64,000 nt of DNA. It comes from Swingsia samuiensis. Its GTDB lineage: Bacteria > Pseudomonadota > Alphaproteobacteria > Acetobacterales > Acetobacteraceae. The notes under the pieces are model-generated. The model did not search any database and was not told the DNA's origin. It saw only the letters and a list, made by a program, of their open reading frames with translations. Shown in pieces: positions 48,228-58,200 of this stretch (the stretch's first letter is position 1; every line of letters begins with the position of its first letter). The stretch covers positions 1,370,001 to 1,434,000 of the forward strand of contig NZ_CP038141.1 of the NCBI RefSeq assembly GCF_006542355.1, in the 5' to 3' direction. Both the position numbers and the translations under genes were made by a program.

Positions 48228-48731
48228 TTAGCCTCCGCTTTTCTGGGCTGTCATGGCATTCCAACTTGAGGCGTCTGGAGCTTTTCCAAAGCGCGGATCC
48301 CATTTCCCACTGCGTTTTAATTCGTCTGCCACTTCTTTGGGCATATACGTTTCATCATGTTTGGCGAGTACTTCGCTGGCGGTCATCTCACCTGTTTTTT
48401 GTATTGTGCCAAGAGCAACGACGCTTTGCCCTTCCCGGAATAAATCGGGCAGAATTCCTGTATAATGAACGATGATAGCCGCTTGCCCGTCTGTAACACT
48501 GAAGGAGTTAACGGGGGAGCCATTCTCTTGCGTGCGATGCAAAGAGCCTGCGACGACCATTCCCCCAAGGCGAATAGTGCGGCTAGAGGAGGGGGGGTGT
48601 GTTTTTATTTGAGAAGGAGCCATAAAAAACACGATATTGGAGGAAAAAGCACGCAATGTCAGGGCTGCGGCAGAACCAAGGCAGAGTAGGCACGCAATCA
48701 CAATCCATAGGCGACGTGTTTTCCGGGTCAT
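48228..48731 (-). CDS. ccmE: Haem chaperone CcmE
   Basis: A 167-residue protein with one N-terminal helix and a periplasmic OB fold. The covalent haem-binding His125 lies in AKHDETYMP, with the conserved Tyr129. It carries haem from the CcmC/D complex to CcmF. The start overlaps the stop of ccmD in an ATGA. Confidence 0.95.
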   Translation of the reverse strand: MTRKTRRLWIVIACLLCLGSAAALTLRAFSSNIVFFMAPSQIKTHPPSSSRTIRLGGMVVAGSLHRTQENGSPVNSFSVTDGQAAIIVHYTGILPDLFREGQSVVALGTIQKTGEMTASEVLAKHDETYMPKEVADELKRSGKWDPRFGKAPDASSWNAMTAQKSGG

Positions 48732-48898
48732 GCTTGGGTTCTTTCACGATGACGGGTTTGGCTTTCGATAAGAGATAGGCGTTTTTTTGCTCGGCGCAGA
48801 CGCATGACAGTCGTGATACTTAATATAAGCGCAGATCCAAGTGTGAGGGCATAGGCTGCAGCAATATAGGGCCAGTGTTGTGGGAGGTGCATCATCAT
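48728..48898 (-). CDS. ccmD: Haem exporter subunit CcmD
   Basis: A 56-codon frame that fills the gap between ccmC and ccmE. It starts with an ATG overlapping the ccmC stop (ATGATGATGCAC) and ends overlapping the ccmE start. The predicted protein (HWPYIAAAYALTLGS, one membrane helix, then RLRRAKKRLSLIE) has the W-x-YI-AAY pattern and basic tail of CcmD. It links CcmC, the CcmAB transporter and CcmE in other bacteria. Identified by position, size, helix and basic tail. Confidence 0.88.
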   Translation of the reverse strand: MMMHLPQHWPYIAAAYALTLGSALILSITTVMRLRRAKKRLSLIESQTRHRERTQA

Positions 48899-49686
48899 GA
48901 TGGTAAACTTTCCGAGATGCTTTCTGACTTGTGCGCACGTGATCGGGTTAGAATTTGGCGTGCTCTTGTTTCATAAATTGCAGCACTCATGCGGCCAAGA
49001 ATAAGTGCGGCTATGCCAAGCGAAAAACCAAGCGTTGTGATCAGGAGGGGCCATAGCATAGAGAGAGACATGGTTGGTGCGCCTGTCAGAGTGATGCTGT
49101 CAGGTTGATGCAATGTGTTCCACCATTGAACGCTGAATTTGATAATGGGTAGATCAATGGCGCCTGCTAGAGCAAGGATAGCTGCTGCACGTTGACCACG
49201 AGCCGGCTCATCAAAGGCATGAATAAGGGCAATGTGTCCAAGAAAAAGAAAAAATAAGATCAGAACAGATGTTAAACGGGCATCCCATACCCACCATGTG
49301 CCCCACATTGGTTCCCCCCAGAGCGACCCGGTGATAAGGCATAAGGCAGCCGCACAGGCACCAATTGGTCCGATTTCGATTGCGGCTAGATCAGCAAGTG
49401 GGTGTTTCCATACGAGTGATAAAATACCACAGATGGCGAGGCTGAGGTAGCACGAGGATGCAAGCCAAGCCATGGGAACATGGACGTACATAATACGCAC
49501 AGTCTCGCCTTGTTGCCAGTCGGCCGGAGAGAAAAATAGTCCCCAAGAAATTCCCCAAACGAGAAGTAGAATGGCGCTTATAGAAACCCATGGCAGTAAG
49601 GTGCGAGCGAGACGTAAAAACTGTCCGGGGTTAGCAAAACGATGAAAAATATTTGGGGACGCGCGCACGAGAGTTTCTAACTCCAT
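48895..49686 (-). CDS. ccmC: Haem handling protein CcmC
   Basis: A 263-residue membrane protein with six helices and the WWD motif (WGTWWVWDARLTSVLILFFL). It loads haem onto CcmE at the outer side of the membrane. First gene of the cluster here; ccmA and ccmB are not present immediately upstream, where a divergent EVE gene starts. They must be elsewhere or absent. Confidence 0.95.
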   Translation of the reverse strand: MELETLVRASPNIFHRFANPGQFLRLARTLLPWVSISAILLLVWGISWGLFFSPADWQQGETVRIMYVHVPMAWLASSCYLSLAICGILSLVWKHPLADLAAIEIGPIGACAAALCLITGSLWGEPMWGTWWVWDARLTSVLILFFLFLGHIALIHAFDEPARGQRAAAILALAGAIDLPIIKFSVQWWNTLHQPDSITLTGAPTMSLSMLWPLLITTLGFSLGIAALILGRMSAAIYETRARQILTRSRAHKSESISESLPS

Positions 49687-49828
49687 GAGGGGTTAAATCG
49701 GTATTATAAATATAATCTCAATTTCTTTAAATAGAGATTGACGGAATGTTATTTCGAGGCGTTGTTACCATATCGTCTCACGCTATGATAATAATGAGTT
49801 TTTAATAAAAGTATTTCAGGAGCACAAT

Positions 49829-50245
49829 GTGGCATATTGGTTGATTAAGTCCGAGCCTGAAGCATTTTCGTGGGCTGAGCAAGTGAGTAATGATGTTGAG
49901 CCCTGGACAGGGGTTAGAAATTATCAGGCACGAAATAATTTAGTGGCAATGCGGCATGGTGATTTAGCGTTGTTTTATCATTCTGTGAGTGAGAAAAGCA
50001 TCGTGGGTGTTGTTGAGGTTGTAAAAGAGGCCTACCCTGACCCCACGACAGATGATGAACGCTGGAAATGTGTTGATGTAAAAGCAAAAGGCGCTTTTGC
50101 TCATCCAATAACATTAAAAGAAATTAAAGCGGATCCTGAGTTGTCTGAGATGGCTCTGTTAAAGCAATCTCGTCTTTCTGTTGCCCCTGTAACAGAAAAA
50201 GAGTTCTATTATTTGGTGCGTTTAGGGGCGTGGGAAAACCTCTGA
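49829..50245 (+). CDS. EVE domain protein
   Basis: A 138-residue EVE (PUA-like) domain protein: MAYWLIKSEPEAFSW, GVRNYQARNNLVAM, DLALFYHSV and VVEVVKEAYPDPT are the family blocks. Eukaryotic relatives bind modified cytosine. The start is GTG with CAGGAG 6 bases upstream; an ATG two bases earlier is out of frame. It converges on the following gene, and the two stop codons lie within a small inverted repeat (50241-50261). Confidence 0.88.
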   Translation: MAYWLIKSEPEAFSWAEQVSNDVEPWTGVRNYQARNNLVAMRHGDLALFYHSVSEKSIVGVVEVVKEAYPDPTTDDERWKCVDVKAKGAFAHPITLKEIKADPELSEMALLKQSRLSVAPVTEKEFYYLVRLGAWENL

Positions 50246-50261
50246 TCCTTAATGGATCAGA
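50241..50261. terminator. Possible bidirectional terminator
   Basis: TCTGATCC (50241-50248) and GGATCAGA (50254-50261) form an 8-bp stem over the two convergent stop codons. There is no T-tract on either side, so the role is uncertain. Confidence 0.35.
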
Positions 50262-50743
50262 GATGAATCAGCCTGAGGAAGAATATTGTTTTGACCGTTT
50301 CTTCCATCGAAAGAGGAAGACGCGTCCTCTGTACGGTAAGGAGGAGCAACCGGTGCGTTGAATTTTACAGGCATACCAAAAAGAGAGAAGTGAGAGGGTA
50401 AATTATTAGGCTGCCCAACGGATTGTTGTGGATTGGTTGGGGGAAGGCCTACAGGAAGGTGCGTACGAGCCGCATTGCTGAAGTTTGCAATTCTCACTTC
50501 TGAATCGTCAACGGCGACATAACCGTGAGGAGGAGGCGGGGCCCCACCATCAGGTAACGCAACTTGCTGTGCAGGCGTTAAGGTTTTGGTGTCTGGTTGA
50601 TTGAGGTTGTGAGCCGTTGTCGGAGGAAGTTGCGGTAAGTTAGCTGTACCGTGGGCATGATGAGCCGCAAAAGCGGATGTTCCACTCAGGGATGCCAAGG
50701 CAATCGGCGCAGACATTAGAAATAAAAGAGATAGTTTTCGCAT
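50249..50743 (-). CDS. Exported Pro-rich hypothetical protein
   Basis: A 164-residue protein with a Sec signal peptide (cleavage after AFAA, about residue 27) followed by a low-complexity, Pro/Asn/Gln-rich mature part with HHAHG at its start, GGAPPPPHGYVAVDDSEVRI in the middle and repeated LPPTNPQ and NLP. No domain recognised. Probably a periplasmic or outer-envelope protein. Confidence 0.65.
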   Translation of the reverse strand: MRKLSLLFLMSAPIALASLSGTSAFAAHHAHGTANLPQLPPTTAHNLNQPDTKTLTPAQQVALPDGGAPPPPHGYVAVDDSEVRIANFSNAARTHLPVGLPPTNPQQSVGQPNNLPSHFSLFGMPVKFNAPVAPPYRTEDASSSFDGRNGQNNILPQADSSLIH

Positions 50744-50864
50744 GTGTAACGCCCTTGGTCTTCTTTACCCTACGGTACTCGTGAGGAGATATGTCTGTAT
50801 CATATAAGAGGAAATCTGTTATAAATAAATAAATTTAGTTGAGCGTAGCAGGAGTTTGATCGTT

Positions 50865-51701
50865 ATGGCCGCAGAGAACAGCTCACAGCTTCCGTCGAAT
50901 GAATTCATGTCGCGTGCGTTGGACAAGGATTCTTTGGCTCAACTTCAGAAGGTTCTGGAGAAGGTTGAGCAAGGGCAGGGAACGCTGGTTCGGCTCGCAG
51001 ATTTGATGGGAGGAGCGGTAGGCCAAGCGGCTCGAATCGGTATGCGGGGTCTGGGTTTGAATCCTTCGCTTCAGGCAAAGTTTCAAAAAGCAGCCGAAAC
51101 AGCGATTGAGAAAGCGTTTAACCTTGCGATTGTAGGGATCAATCATGAAGGCCCAACTCCTGAAAAAGTAATATGGCGGGAAAATGCCAGTCAGGCTGCT
51201 GTTGCTGTTTCTGGAGCGCTTGGTGGCTTTGGGGGTGTTTTGGGTATCGCCCCGGATGTTGGTTTTACAACCCTTACGATCATGCGTGAGATTGCGCAGA
51301 TTGCTCGGGAAGAAGGCGAAGATCTGCGCGATGAAGATACGCGGCGTGCTTGTCTTGAAGTGTTTGCACTAAGGACATTTCCTGCACGCCAAAGTGAAGA
51401 TGAGAGCGAGCTCGGGTTTTTCACAGCGCGTGCTTTGTTGCGTGGTCGTCCTATTGTGATGCTGATGGCAGAAGTCGCGTCTCACTACGGAATTGGGTTA
51501 TCTCGCAAATTTGCGTTGCAGATGGTGCCTGTTGCGGGTGCTCTCTGTGGGGCAACGCTGAATACCGCTTTCTTGGCCCATTATAGGGCTCTTGCGCGTG
51601 CACATTTCACGATTAGACGCCTTGAAAGAGATCATGGCCGTGCGGTGCAAGACGCAGCAGAAGAGATGCGTAGCAATGCGGGGTCTGAAGCTTTTTCGTA
51701 A
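50865..51701 (+). CDS. EcsC family protein
   Basis: A 278-residue protein of the EcsC family: GGFGGVLGIAPDVGFTTLTI, the central IAREEGEDLRD and the C-terminal GAALCGATLNTAFLAHYRALA-like block are present. These proteins are membrane-associated; their function is unclear. The ATG at 50865 has AGGAG 10 bases upstream; the TTG at 50856 is too close to that site to be used. Confidence 0.82.
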   Translation: MAAENSSQLPSNEFMSRALDKDSLAQLQKVLEKVEQGQGTLVRLADLMGGAVGQAARIGMRGLGLNPSLQAKFQKAAETAIEKAFNLAIVGINHEGPTPEKVIWRENASQAAVAVSGALGGFGGVLGIAPDVGFTTLTIMREIAQIAREEGEDLRDEDTRRACLEVFALRTFPARQSEDESELGFFTARALLRGRPIVMLMAEVASHYGIGLSRKFALQMVPVAGALCGATLNTAFLAHYRALARAHFTIRRLERDHGRAVQDAAEEMRSNAGSEAFS

Positions 51702-51721
51702 GGAGAAGCTTGTGTGTGGCG

Positions 51722-51883
51722 TTAGGTTTTATTCCAGCGCCACAAATCAATAATGCCCCAGAATACGATCCCGATAAGGCAAATTTTGGCGAGGAGAAAG
51801 AATAGTCCAGCGCCTTGAGGGTATATCAAGTATGCAAAGCTGATAATGAAAAGAAAAAACGCGTAAATAAAAGCGAGTGGCAT
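51722..51883 (-). CDS. Small membrane protein, 53 aa
   Basis: A 53-residue protein with two hydrophobic stretches (FIYAFFLFIISFAYLIY and LFFLLAKICLIGIVFW) and a final RWNKT. The ATG at 51883 has AAGGA 7 bases upstream, a good ribosome binding site, which favours a real gene starting there rather than at 51904. No family recognised. Confidence 0.55.
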   Translation of the reverse strand: MPLAFIYAFFLFIISFAYLIYPQGAGLFFLLAKICLIGIVFWGIIDLWRWNKT

Positions 51884-51974
51884 TCTGATATCCTTACAAA
51901 ACATAAAACCAATACGATCATATACTTTGTAAAAGCAAGGGTGTGGATATTCCGAAGGTAGACAGGAACCTGAA

Positions 51975-52646
51975 GTGGATGATGATAAACTTGTAATCAG
52001 TTCGGAACTGCTTCTCGAGGCTTATGCGCGAGGGCTTTTTCCTATGTCACCAGACAGAGAGAGTTCTGAATTACAATGGTACTTCCCGGAAGAGCGCGGG
52101 ATTTTACCGCTGCAAGGAATGATTGTTTCCCGTAAATTAATGAAAACCGTTCGTTCTGGGAAAATGGATGTCACCTCAGACGTTGCTTTTGAAGAAGTGA
52201 TGGAGCGGTGTGCAGAAGCAGCTCCAGGGCGGGAAACGACATGGATTAGTGGAGAGATCTGTCGTTTATATTCTGAACTGCACCATAAAGGGCATGCTCA
52301 TTCTGTTGAGGTATGGGAAGATGGAGTGCTTGTTGGTGGGTTATATGGTGTAAGCTTGGGCGGTGCTTTTTTCGGGGAAAGTATGTTTTCCCGCCGTAGA
52401 GATGCTTCCAAAGTTGCATTGGTGCATTTGGTCGCCGGGATGCGTCAAGGGGGGTATGTTCTTCTTGATACACAATATACGACAAGCCATCTTCTCTCTT
52501 TGGGGGGTGTTGGTGTATCGTCTGATCAATATCTTTTAATGTTAAATCAAGCTTTAACAATTTCGGCAGTCTGGCCGAAAAATTTTGGTTTTCATGCTTT
52601 AGAGAACGACATTGCGTCTTTAAGGCCTCATTCGGGAGATTTTTGA
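51975..52646 (+). CDS. aat: Leucyl/phenylalanyl-tRNA--protein transferase
   Basis: A 223-residue enzyme that adds Leu or Phe to proteins starting with Lys or Arg, marking them for ClpS/ClpAP. The conserved blocks WYFPEERGILPL, GGLYGVSLGGAFFGESMFSR and DASKVAL are intact. The start is GTG, with AGGA 7 bases upstream. It overlaps the next gene by one base (TGATG). Confidence 0.94.
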   Translation: MDDDKLVISSELLLEAYARGLFPMSPDRESSELQWYFPEERGILPLQGMIVSRKLMKTVRSGKMDVTSDVAFEEVMERCAEAAPGRETTWISGEICRLYSELHHKGHAHSVEVWEDGVLVGGLYGVSLGGAFFGESMFSRRRDASKVALVHLVAGMRQGGYVLLDTQYTTSHLLSLGGVGVSSDQYLLMLNQALTISAVWPKNFGFHALENDIASLRPHSGDF

Positions 52647-53470
52647 TGAAGCTATGTTCTTTACGCCATTCAGCTAAAATGCTCACAGCAGTGTTGGGAG
52701 GGGTCGTCTTGGCAGGAGGCATAGCTTACGCAGACGATCACCCCAGACTGGCCCCCACACGGGATGCGACCGTTACTTACCACTTGGCAGCTTCTCCGAA
52801 CCTTCCTCAAGGAGGAGATGTAAAAGTTTATTTTTCTGGTTCTGGGGATTTGATGCGAGTGGATGCCCCAGATGGACGAGGCATCACAATTTTAGATCGG
52901 CCCAAGCAATTAGTTACGCTGATAATGGTTCCGAATAAGATGTTTGCGCATATCCGCCCCGATCATGGCCTGCATAACCCTTTTATGCTTGATCTGGATA
53001 TGAAGTATACTCCAGCAGGAAAGGCAACGATTGCGAATATTGCATGTGACCAATGGAATATTGAGACGCCTCACGGCAAAGCTTCTGCCTGCGTAACAGA
53101 AGATGGTATTATTCTTGCAGAAAAAGGTGTTGATGCCGATGGAGCACAAGGAAGTATTCAAGCAGTGAATGTTTCTTACGCAGATATTCCAGATGTGATG
53201 TTCCAAGCCCCAGCTGGTTTTCATGAAATTGTTCCACGGACTAAAGTCAAAAAAACACACATGCAAGCAGATCAGGCGAATGGCACAACTGCTACACCTG
53301 CACCTGTGCCGGGGGCGGCTGCCGGAGATGGAACTGCTACACGCGGGGGCGCTCCTTTGAACCAGACTTTGCCCGGTGCTCCACAAGATACAACGCAGCC
53401 TTCTGTAGCGAATGATTCAGTTGGGGATGGAACGGTAACGACACCCGATCAACCTTCAGCAAGCCAATAG
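52646..53470 (+). CDS. Exported hypothetical protein with Pro/Thr-rich tail
   Basis: A 274-residue protein with a signal peptide (cleavage near IAYAD). The mature domain of ~170 residues contains ATVTYHL, GDVKVYFSGSGDLMRVD, TILDRPKQLVTLIMVPNKMF, ACDQWNIET and CVTEDGIIL; it resembles DUF4412-type periplasmic proteins, including the two cysteines. The last ~70 residues are Pro/Thr/Ala-rich and probably unstructured. The ATG overlaps the aat stop by one base. Followed 8 bases later by a related gene. Confidence 0.7.
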   Translation: MKLCSLRHSAKMLTAVLGGVVLAGGIAYADDHPRLAPTRDATVTYHLAASPNLPQGGDVKVYFSGSGDLMRVDAPDGRGITILDRPKQLVTLIMVPNKMFAHIRPDHGLHNPFMLDLDMKYTPAGKATIANIACDQWNIETPHGKASACVTEDGIILAEKGVDADGAQGSIQAVNVSYADIPDVMFQAPAGFHEIVPRTKVKKTHMQADQANGTTATPAPVPGAAAGDGTATRGGAPLNQTLPGAPQDTTQPSVANDSVGDGTVTTPDQPSASQ

Positions 53471-53478
53471 GGTTCTGT

Positions 53479-54051
53479 ATGTTTTTGAAGAAAGTTTTCG
53501 GCCTCGCTTTAATAAGCGGGGTGGCGTTTAGTGGCGCATTGAAAGCACAAACTCCTACAGCGCCGATGGTTACTCCCATGGTAGATGTGGATATCACCTA
53601 CATGGTTGTTGGGCCACAAGGACAACATCTTCATCAAAGGATGCGTTGGAATGCCAATTTATGGCGCCAGCGTGTTGATCCTGAGGGTTTGCCATCCATT
53701 ATGATAACGGATTATCGGGCTCATAAATTGATGGTGTTAGATACACAGGCGCACACGGCTGTTGTTTCTGTTGCGCCTGGAGATGGATTAACGGCACCGG
53801 GTGTTCCAGCCTCAGGTTCTTGGAAACAGGTAGGGCCTGCAACAATTGTTGGGCAGCCATGTATGATTTGGGAAAGCGTCGATACAGACAAACAGCCAAC
53901 AGATTTTTGTTATACCACGGACGGTTTATTACTTGGTGCAACACAAGGGGGGCGTTTGGTGGTGCAGGCTTCTTCGGTTAACCGTGTGGCTCAATCGCCG
54001 GATTTATTTGACCCTCCCTTAGGGTATCACCGGATTGATCCTGCTAAATAG
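53479..54051 (+). CDS. Exported hypothetical protein related to its upstream neighbour
   Basis: A 190-residue protein with a signal peptide (cleavage after LKAQ). VDVDITYMV, MRWNANLWRQRVDPEG, RAHKLMVLDTQAHTAV, GQPCMIWESVD and FCYTTDGLLLG line up with the domain of the preceding gene, so the pair is likely an old tandem duplication. Cys in GQPC and FCY may form a disulfide. Function unknown. Confidence 0.7.
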   Translation: MFLKKVFGLALISGVAFSGALKAQTPTAPMVTPMVDVDITYMVVGPQGQHLHQRMRWNANLWRQRVDPEGLPSIMITDYRAHKLMVLDTQAHTAVVSVAPGDGLTAPGVPASGSWKQVGPATIVGQPCMIWESVDTDKQPTDFCYTTDGLLLGATQGGRLVVQASSVNRVAQSPDLFDPPLGYHRIDPAK

Positions 54052-54204
54052 GTGAGCATCCAGACCATGCTCTGTAAAGATGTGTAATAATTAGAAAAAA
54101 AGGGATAATAACAAAGCTTTTTCCTGCCATTTTCCACTGACACTCTCAATCCATAAAAACCGATATGACGCGTTGTCATGGTGATGGAGAGTAGGGAAAG
54201 AGCA

Positions 54205-54642
54205 ATGCATCGTAGCATTTTTGGCGTTATGTTTGTGGTGCCTTTTGTTATAGGGGCATCTATTGTTGCTCCTGACAGCATTATCTCACAGGCTCATGCA
54301 CAGTGGCATGGGCCAAGAGGTGGTGGCTGGGGTGGAGGGCCTCATTACCATGGAGATACTGGCGCAGTTTTAGGGGGCGTCTTAGGTGGGGTTGCTATTG
54401 GAGCGATTGGTGGTGCGGTTTTAAGTCAGTCAGTGCCTCCGCCGCCTGTCGTTTACGCACCCGCTCCACCTCAGGTTGTTTATGCGGCGCCTCCTGTTGT
54501 GTATGCGCAACCAGCTCCAACTGTTGTATATGCAGCTCCGCCTCCACCCGTTGTGTCCTATGGAGCGCCTGGAGCCCCGGTATATTATCCTTCTGGTGCT
54601 TATCCTGCCCCTAACGGTTCAATGATGTATCCGGGGAGGTAA
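54205..54642 (+). CDS. Small exported Gly/Pro-rich protein
   Basis: A 145-residue protein with a signal peptide (cleavage after AHAQ). A Gly-rich part (GPRGGGWGGG), a glycine-zipper-like helix (GAVLGGVLGGVAIGAIGGAVL) and repeats of VVYA-x-APP follow, the typical make-up of small envelope proteins. The start is the ATG at 54205, since the frame from 54178 adds a charged stretch that does not fit a signal peptide. AGGGA lies upstream. Confidence 0.68.
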   Translation: MHRSIFGVMFVVPFVIGASIVAPDSIISQAHAQWHGPRGGGWGGGPHYHGDTGAVLGGVLGGVAIGAIGGAVLSQSVPPPPVVYAPAPPQVVYAAPPVVYAQPAPTVVYAAPPPPVVSYGAPGAPVYYPSGAYPAPNGSMMYPGR

Positions 54643-54700
54643 AAAATAAATTTATGTGTTACCCTTGATTGGTATAGAACTCTCAGGCAAGCGACTAACT

Positions 54701-55180
54701 ATGACAGCATCTGACATTAAGCCCGGTGATTTGGCTCCAGAATTTTCATTGCCTTTGGCTTCCGGTGGAAACATCAGCAGTAAGGCTTTGAAAGGGAAGC
54801 CTTACCTTTTGTATTTTTACCCTAAAGCGGACACGCCGGGCTGTACGACACAGGCATGCTCTCTTCAGGAACACTTGCCTTCTTTTAAAGATTTGGATTT
54901 GACGGTGATTGGTGTAAGCCCAGATCCCGTCGAAAAGATTGTAAAATTCGTGCAAAAATATGATTTAGAGTTTCCATTGGGATCAGATGTAGATCATAAA
55001 GTTGCGGAAGCTTATGGAACATGGGTTGAAAAATCTATGTATGGCCGAACATATATGGGAATGGAACGAAGCTCCTTCCTTGTCGATAAGGAAGGCATTG
55101 TTCGGGCGGTCTGGCGTAAAGTAAAGCCTGCACAACATGTAGATTTGGTTTTAGAAGCGTGGAATAAAATTAAAGCGTAA
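54701..55180 (+). CDS. bcp: Thiol peroxidase, BCP type
   Basis: A 159-residue peroxiredoxin. The peroxidatic Cys48 and resolving Cys53 are in TPGCTTQACSLQE, the atypical 2-Cys arrangement of BCP. FYPKADTPGCT and GMERSSFLVDKEG are conserved. It reduces peroxides with thioredoxin. The ATG at 54701 gives the usual length, though the ribosome binding site is weak. Confidence 0.93.
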   Translation: MTASDIKPGDLAPEFSLPLASGGNISSKALKGKPYLLYFYPKADTPGCTTQACSLQEHLPSFKDLDLTVIGVSPDPVEKIVKFVQKYDLEFPLGSDVDHKVAEAYGTWVEKSMYGRTYMGMERSSFLVDKEGIVRAVWRKVKPAQHVDLVLEAWNKIKA

Positions 55181-55248
55181 GTTTATTTTTGATCGAGATG
55201 ATTTTGTTTATTAGAGGAGGGCAAGGAGAGTGAAAGGGCATATGCGTT

Positions 55249-58200
55249 ATGGTTCAGCATAACCCTTTCAAGCCCGGTCCTCTACATTGGCCTAAACATA
55301 TTCATGTTGCTCGGTGGATTGGAATTGCTCTTTTTACCCCCGTAGCGTTGACGGGGGCTGTGGCTACTTTTCTTCTGTGGAAACTGGATGCAGGGCCGTT
55401 AGATATTACGGCTGTTTCCCGATGGGTTGAGCCAATTTCTGTTGTGTCAGGTAAGCATCCGGGTTTTCCTGCCGGGCGTTTAACATGGAAAAAATTAAAA
55501 ATTGAGTGGCAACCTAGCTCAGGCAGTATTTCGGCAGGATTAATGCTGGAGGCTCACCACCTCATGGTTGAGCGGTTGGATGGGACTATTGCAGAACAAG
55601 CCGGTGAGGCAGATACTGTTCTGGCTCTGGCCCCCTTGTTACATGGCGTGATAGCCCCGCGACGTTTGAGAATGCGGGATGCTTCTATTGTTTTGCGGCG
55701 TCAAAAGAATGGTGAAATTGAACTTGATTTGCCATTTCAAAGACATAGCGGCCATGGGATGCCAACAGACCTTGGGCGCTTAGCTGACCTTGATATTAAT
55801 AATGTGTCTCTCACTTTATTAGGGCTTCCGAATAAACAAGTAGCCTTTCTTGGCCCCATTGAAGCACATGCACAAAATCTTCCCGTATCGTCTCACTCGG
55901 AAAATTATTTATGGAATGGCTGGTGGCGTGCGGGCTTAAAGCTGGGTGGCTTCCATACAATTTTGACTGCGAATGGTGGCCAAAATAACTCTGGTCGAGG
56001 GGTGTGGAATATTGCGTCAACGACGAATGATTTGTCCGGGCTAGATGATGTCGTTCCGGCATTACAAAAATGGCATATTCGTGCGGATACAGATTTAATT
56101 CTTACCGTCCTTCCCTATGGGATGCAGAATAAATTATCGGATATCGTTTTAAATACAACTTTAAAAGACGGCACTATCATTCAAAAGAGTGCACCGGATA
56201 TCCATGTTCATCGTGGTTCTGTGACCATACATCTTCATATGAACACTCCCGGTGTGACCGGTGGCGCTTGGATTGATGTGTCCAAGGCCAATTTGGTGGT
56301 GGCTGATCATCGAGGAGCAGAAACGCATGTTGGTGGGGCCGCTCATCTCACCGTGAATAATTTGGTGCATTTACGTTCTATGGATATAGATGCAAGAGCG
56401 GGCTTAGATCAGTTTGATTTTGCAACGTTAGGTGATATTTGGCCTGCCTCCCTAGTGAAAGGGGCGCGGCGCTGGTCTGTTGAGAATATTACTCAAGGAC
56501 GTGGCGGTCCTATGAGGGTGCACGTTCATGCACAGACGAACAGTGGGATTAATAATATACGTCTTACCCAGCTGGATGGGGAGCTATTGGGGCATGATTT
56601 AACCGTTCATGGATTGCGCCCGCTTCCCCCCTTCACGGGAGCAGAAGCTATATTAAAAATAGCTGATTTAAACGGCCTTTCCATTCTACTGCAGCATGCT
56701 GAGCAACAAACTGCTCATGGCCTGATTAAGCTACCTGATGGGGATGTACGAATAGAGAACTTATTTGGTAAAACCCAGATTGGTATTATTCGCTTGCATT
56801 TAACGGGGTCTGTTCCTGCTTTTAATGATATTTTGTCTGCACCGCGATTGCATCTTTTATCACGGCATCCATTGCCATTTACGAAGCCATCAGGGCTGTT
56901 AGATGTAAATAATGAAATTAGTTTGCCTTTAAGTTCACATGTTCAAAATCAGGATATTCACGTTCATACACAGGCAGTTTTTTCGCAAGTCCATTTAGGA
57001 AATGTTGTGCTGGGACGGCCTTTGGATCAGGCTTCAGGGCATTTAAGTGCAACAGAAAAAGGCATGACGGTTTGGGGAGAGGGATTGCTCTCTGGGGTAC
57101 CTGTGCATGCAATAGTAGAAGAAAATTTCAGTAAAGGCGCACCATCCCAGATTATGCAAAATATCCGAGCTACAGCGCGTGTGGACCCTCAGTCCGCAGC
57201 AAAGGCACGGCTTGGTATAGAAAGTTTATTTAAAGGGCAGGCAGAGTTTTCGGGGCAGTATATTCAAAGGGCGAATGCGAGAGCAGACTTGCAGGTTACG
57301 GCAGATTTGCAGTCCGCTAAACTGGTCTCTCCACTATGGGTGAAGCCTCAAGGAGAAAAAGCCAATATATCAGGCCATATGGTGTTTCAGGGACATACAG
57401 TTGTTGCGTTAAAGGAGTTGCAAGCGCACGGGCGTGAATTGAATGTTCTTGGAGAGGGAGAGTTACAGCAGGGTAGGCTTGCTGCCATTGATGTGAATAA
57501 TTTTCAGATTGGTCGTAATTTAGGCACGGCTCATATTGTTCTGCCGCACATGATGGGTGATCCCTATCGTGTAGAGATTAACGCTCAGCAAGTTGATCTG
57601 GCGCCTGTTTTTGATCAGTCAACACGCAAAGCCTTATATCGTTCAGAAGAGGCAGAGGAGGCAAAACTGTCTACTCCTCGAAAACGAGATAAAAATAAGC
57701 ACCAACCTGACTGGCGCGTGTCAGTTCAAACTCCGCGTGTTTATTACGGCCCGAAAGCGTTTGTTTCTGATGTGGTTTCAGATGCGGATTTTCATCAAGG
57801 ACGTTTACTTTGGGGGCAGCTTGATTGGAGCGCGCCCTCCCGTGTTCATATGACACTGGATCATATTCAGAACAGCCAACCCTTTAAAGCAGATACAGAT
57901 AATCTTGGTGCTCTTTTACAAGGGTTGGGGCTGTATAGTCATTTAAAGGGTGGGGAAACACACCTTGTTGGTCGTTTCGTGAAGGACGAACGGGGGGAGG
58001 CCGGGCTGGTTTTCGGTTTGCCTACGTTTGAGGGGCATTTGAGCATAAAGCCGTTTCAATATCTCCACCCACCTTTTAGCGTTACAATGGCTGCAAATCT
58101 ATCTCCATTGCATTGGTTCCATAGCCATACAGACCATTTTGATGTGCAGCATACATCTATGGATATGACGGTTTCCAAAGGAGTATTAACGCTTAAAAAT

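Noticed and set aside
48744-48938. 64-codon minus-strand frame in the ccmC-ccmE gap
   Set aside because: Wrong frame; the correct frame encodes CcmD at 48728-48898.
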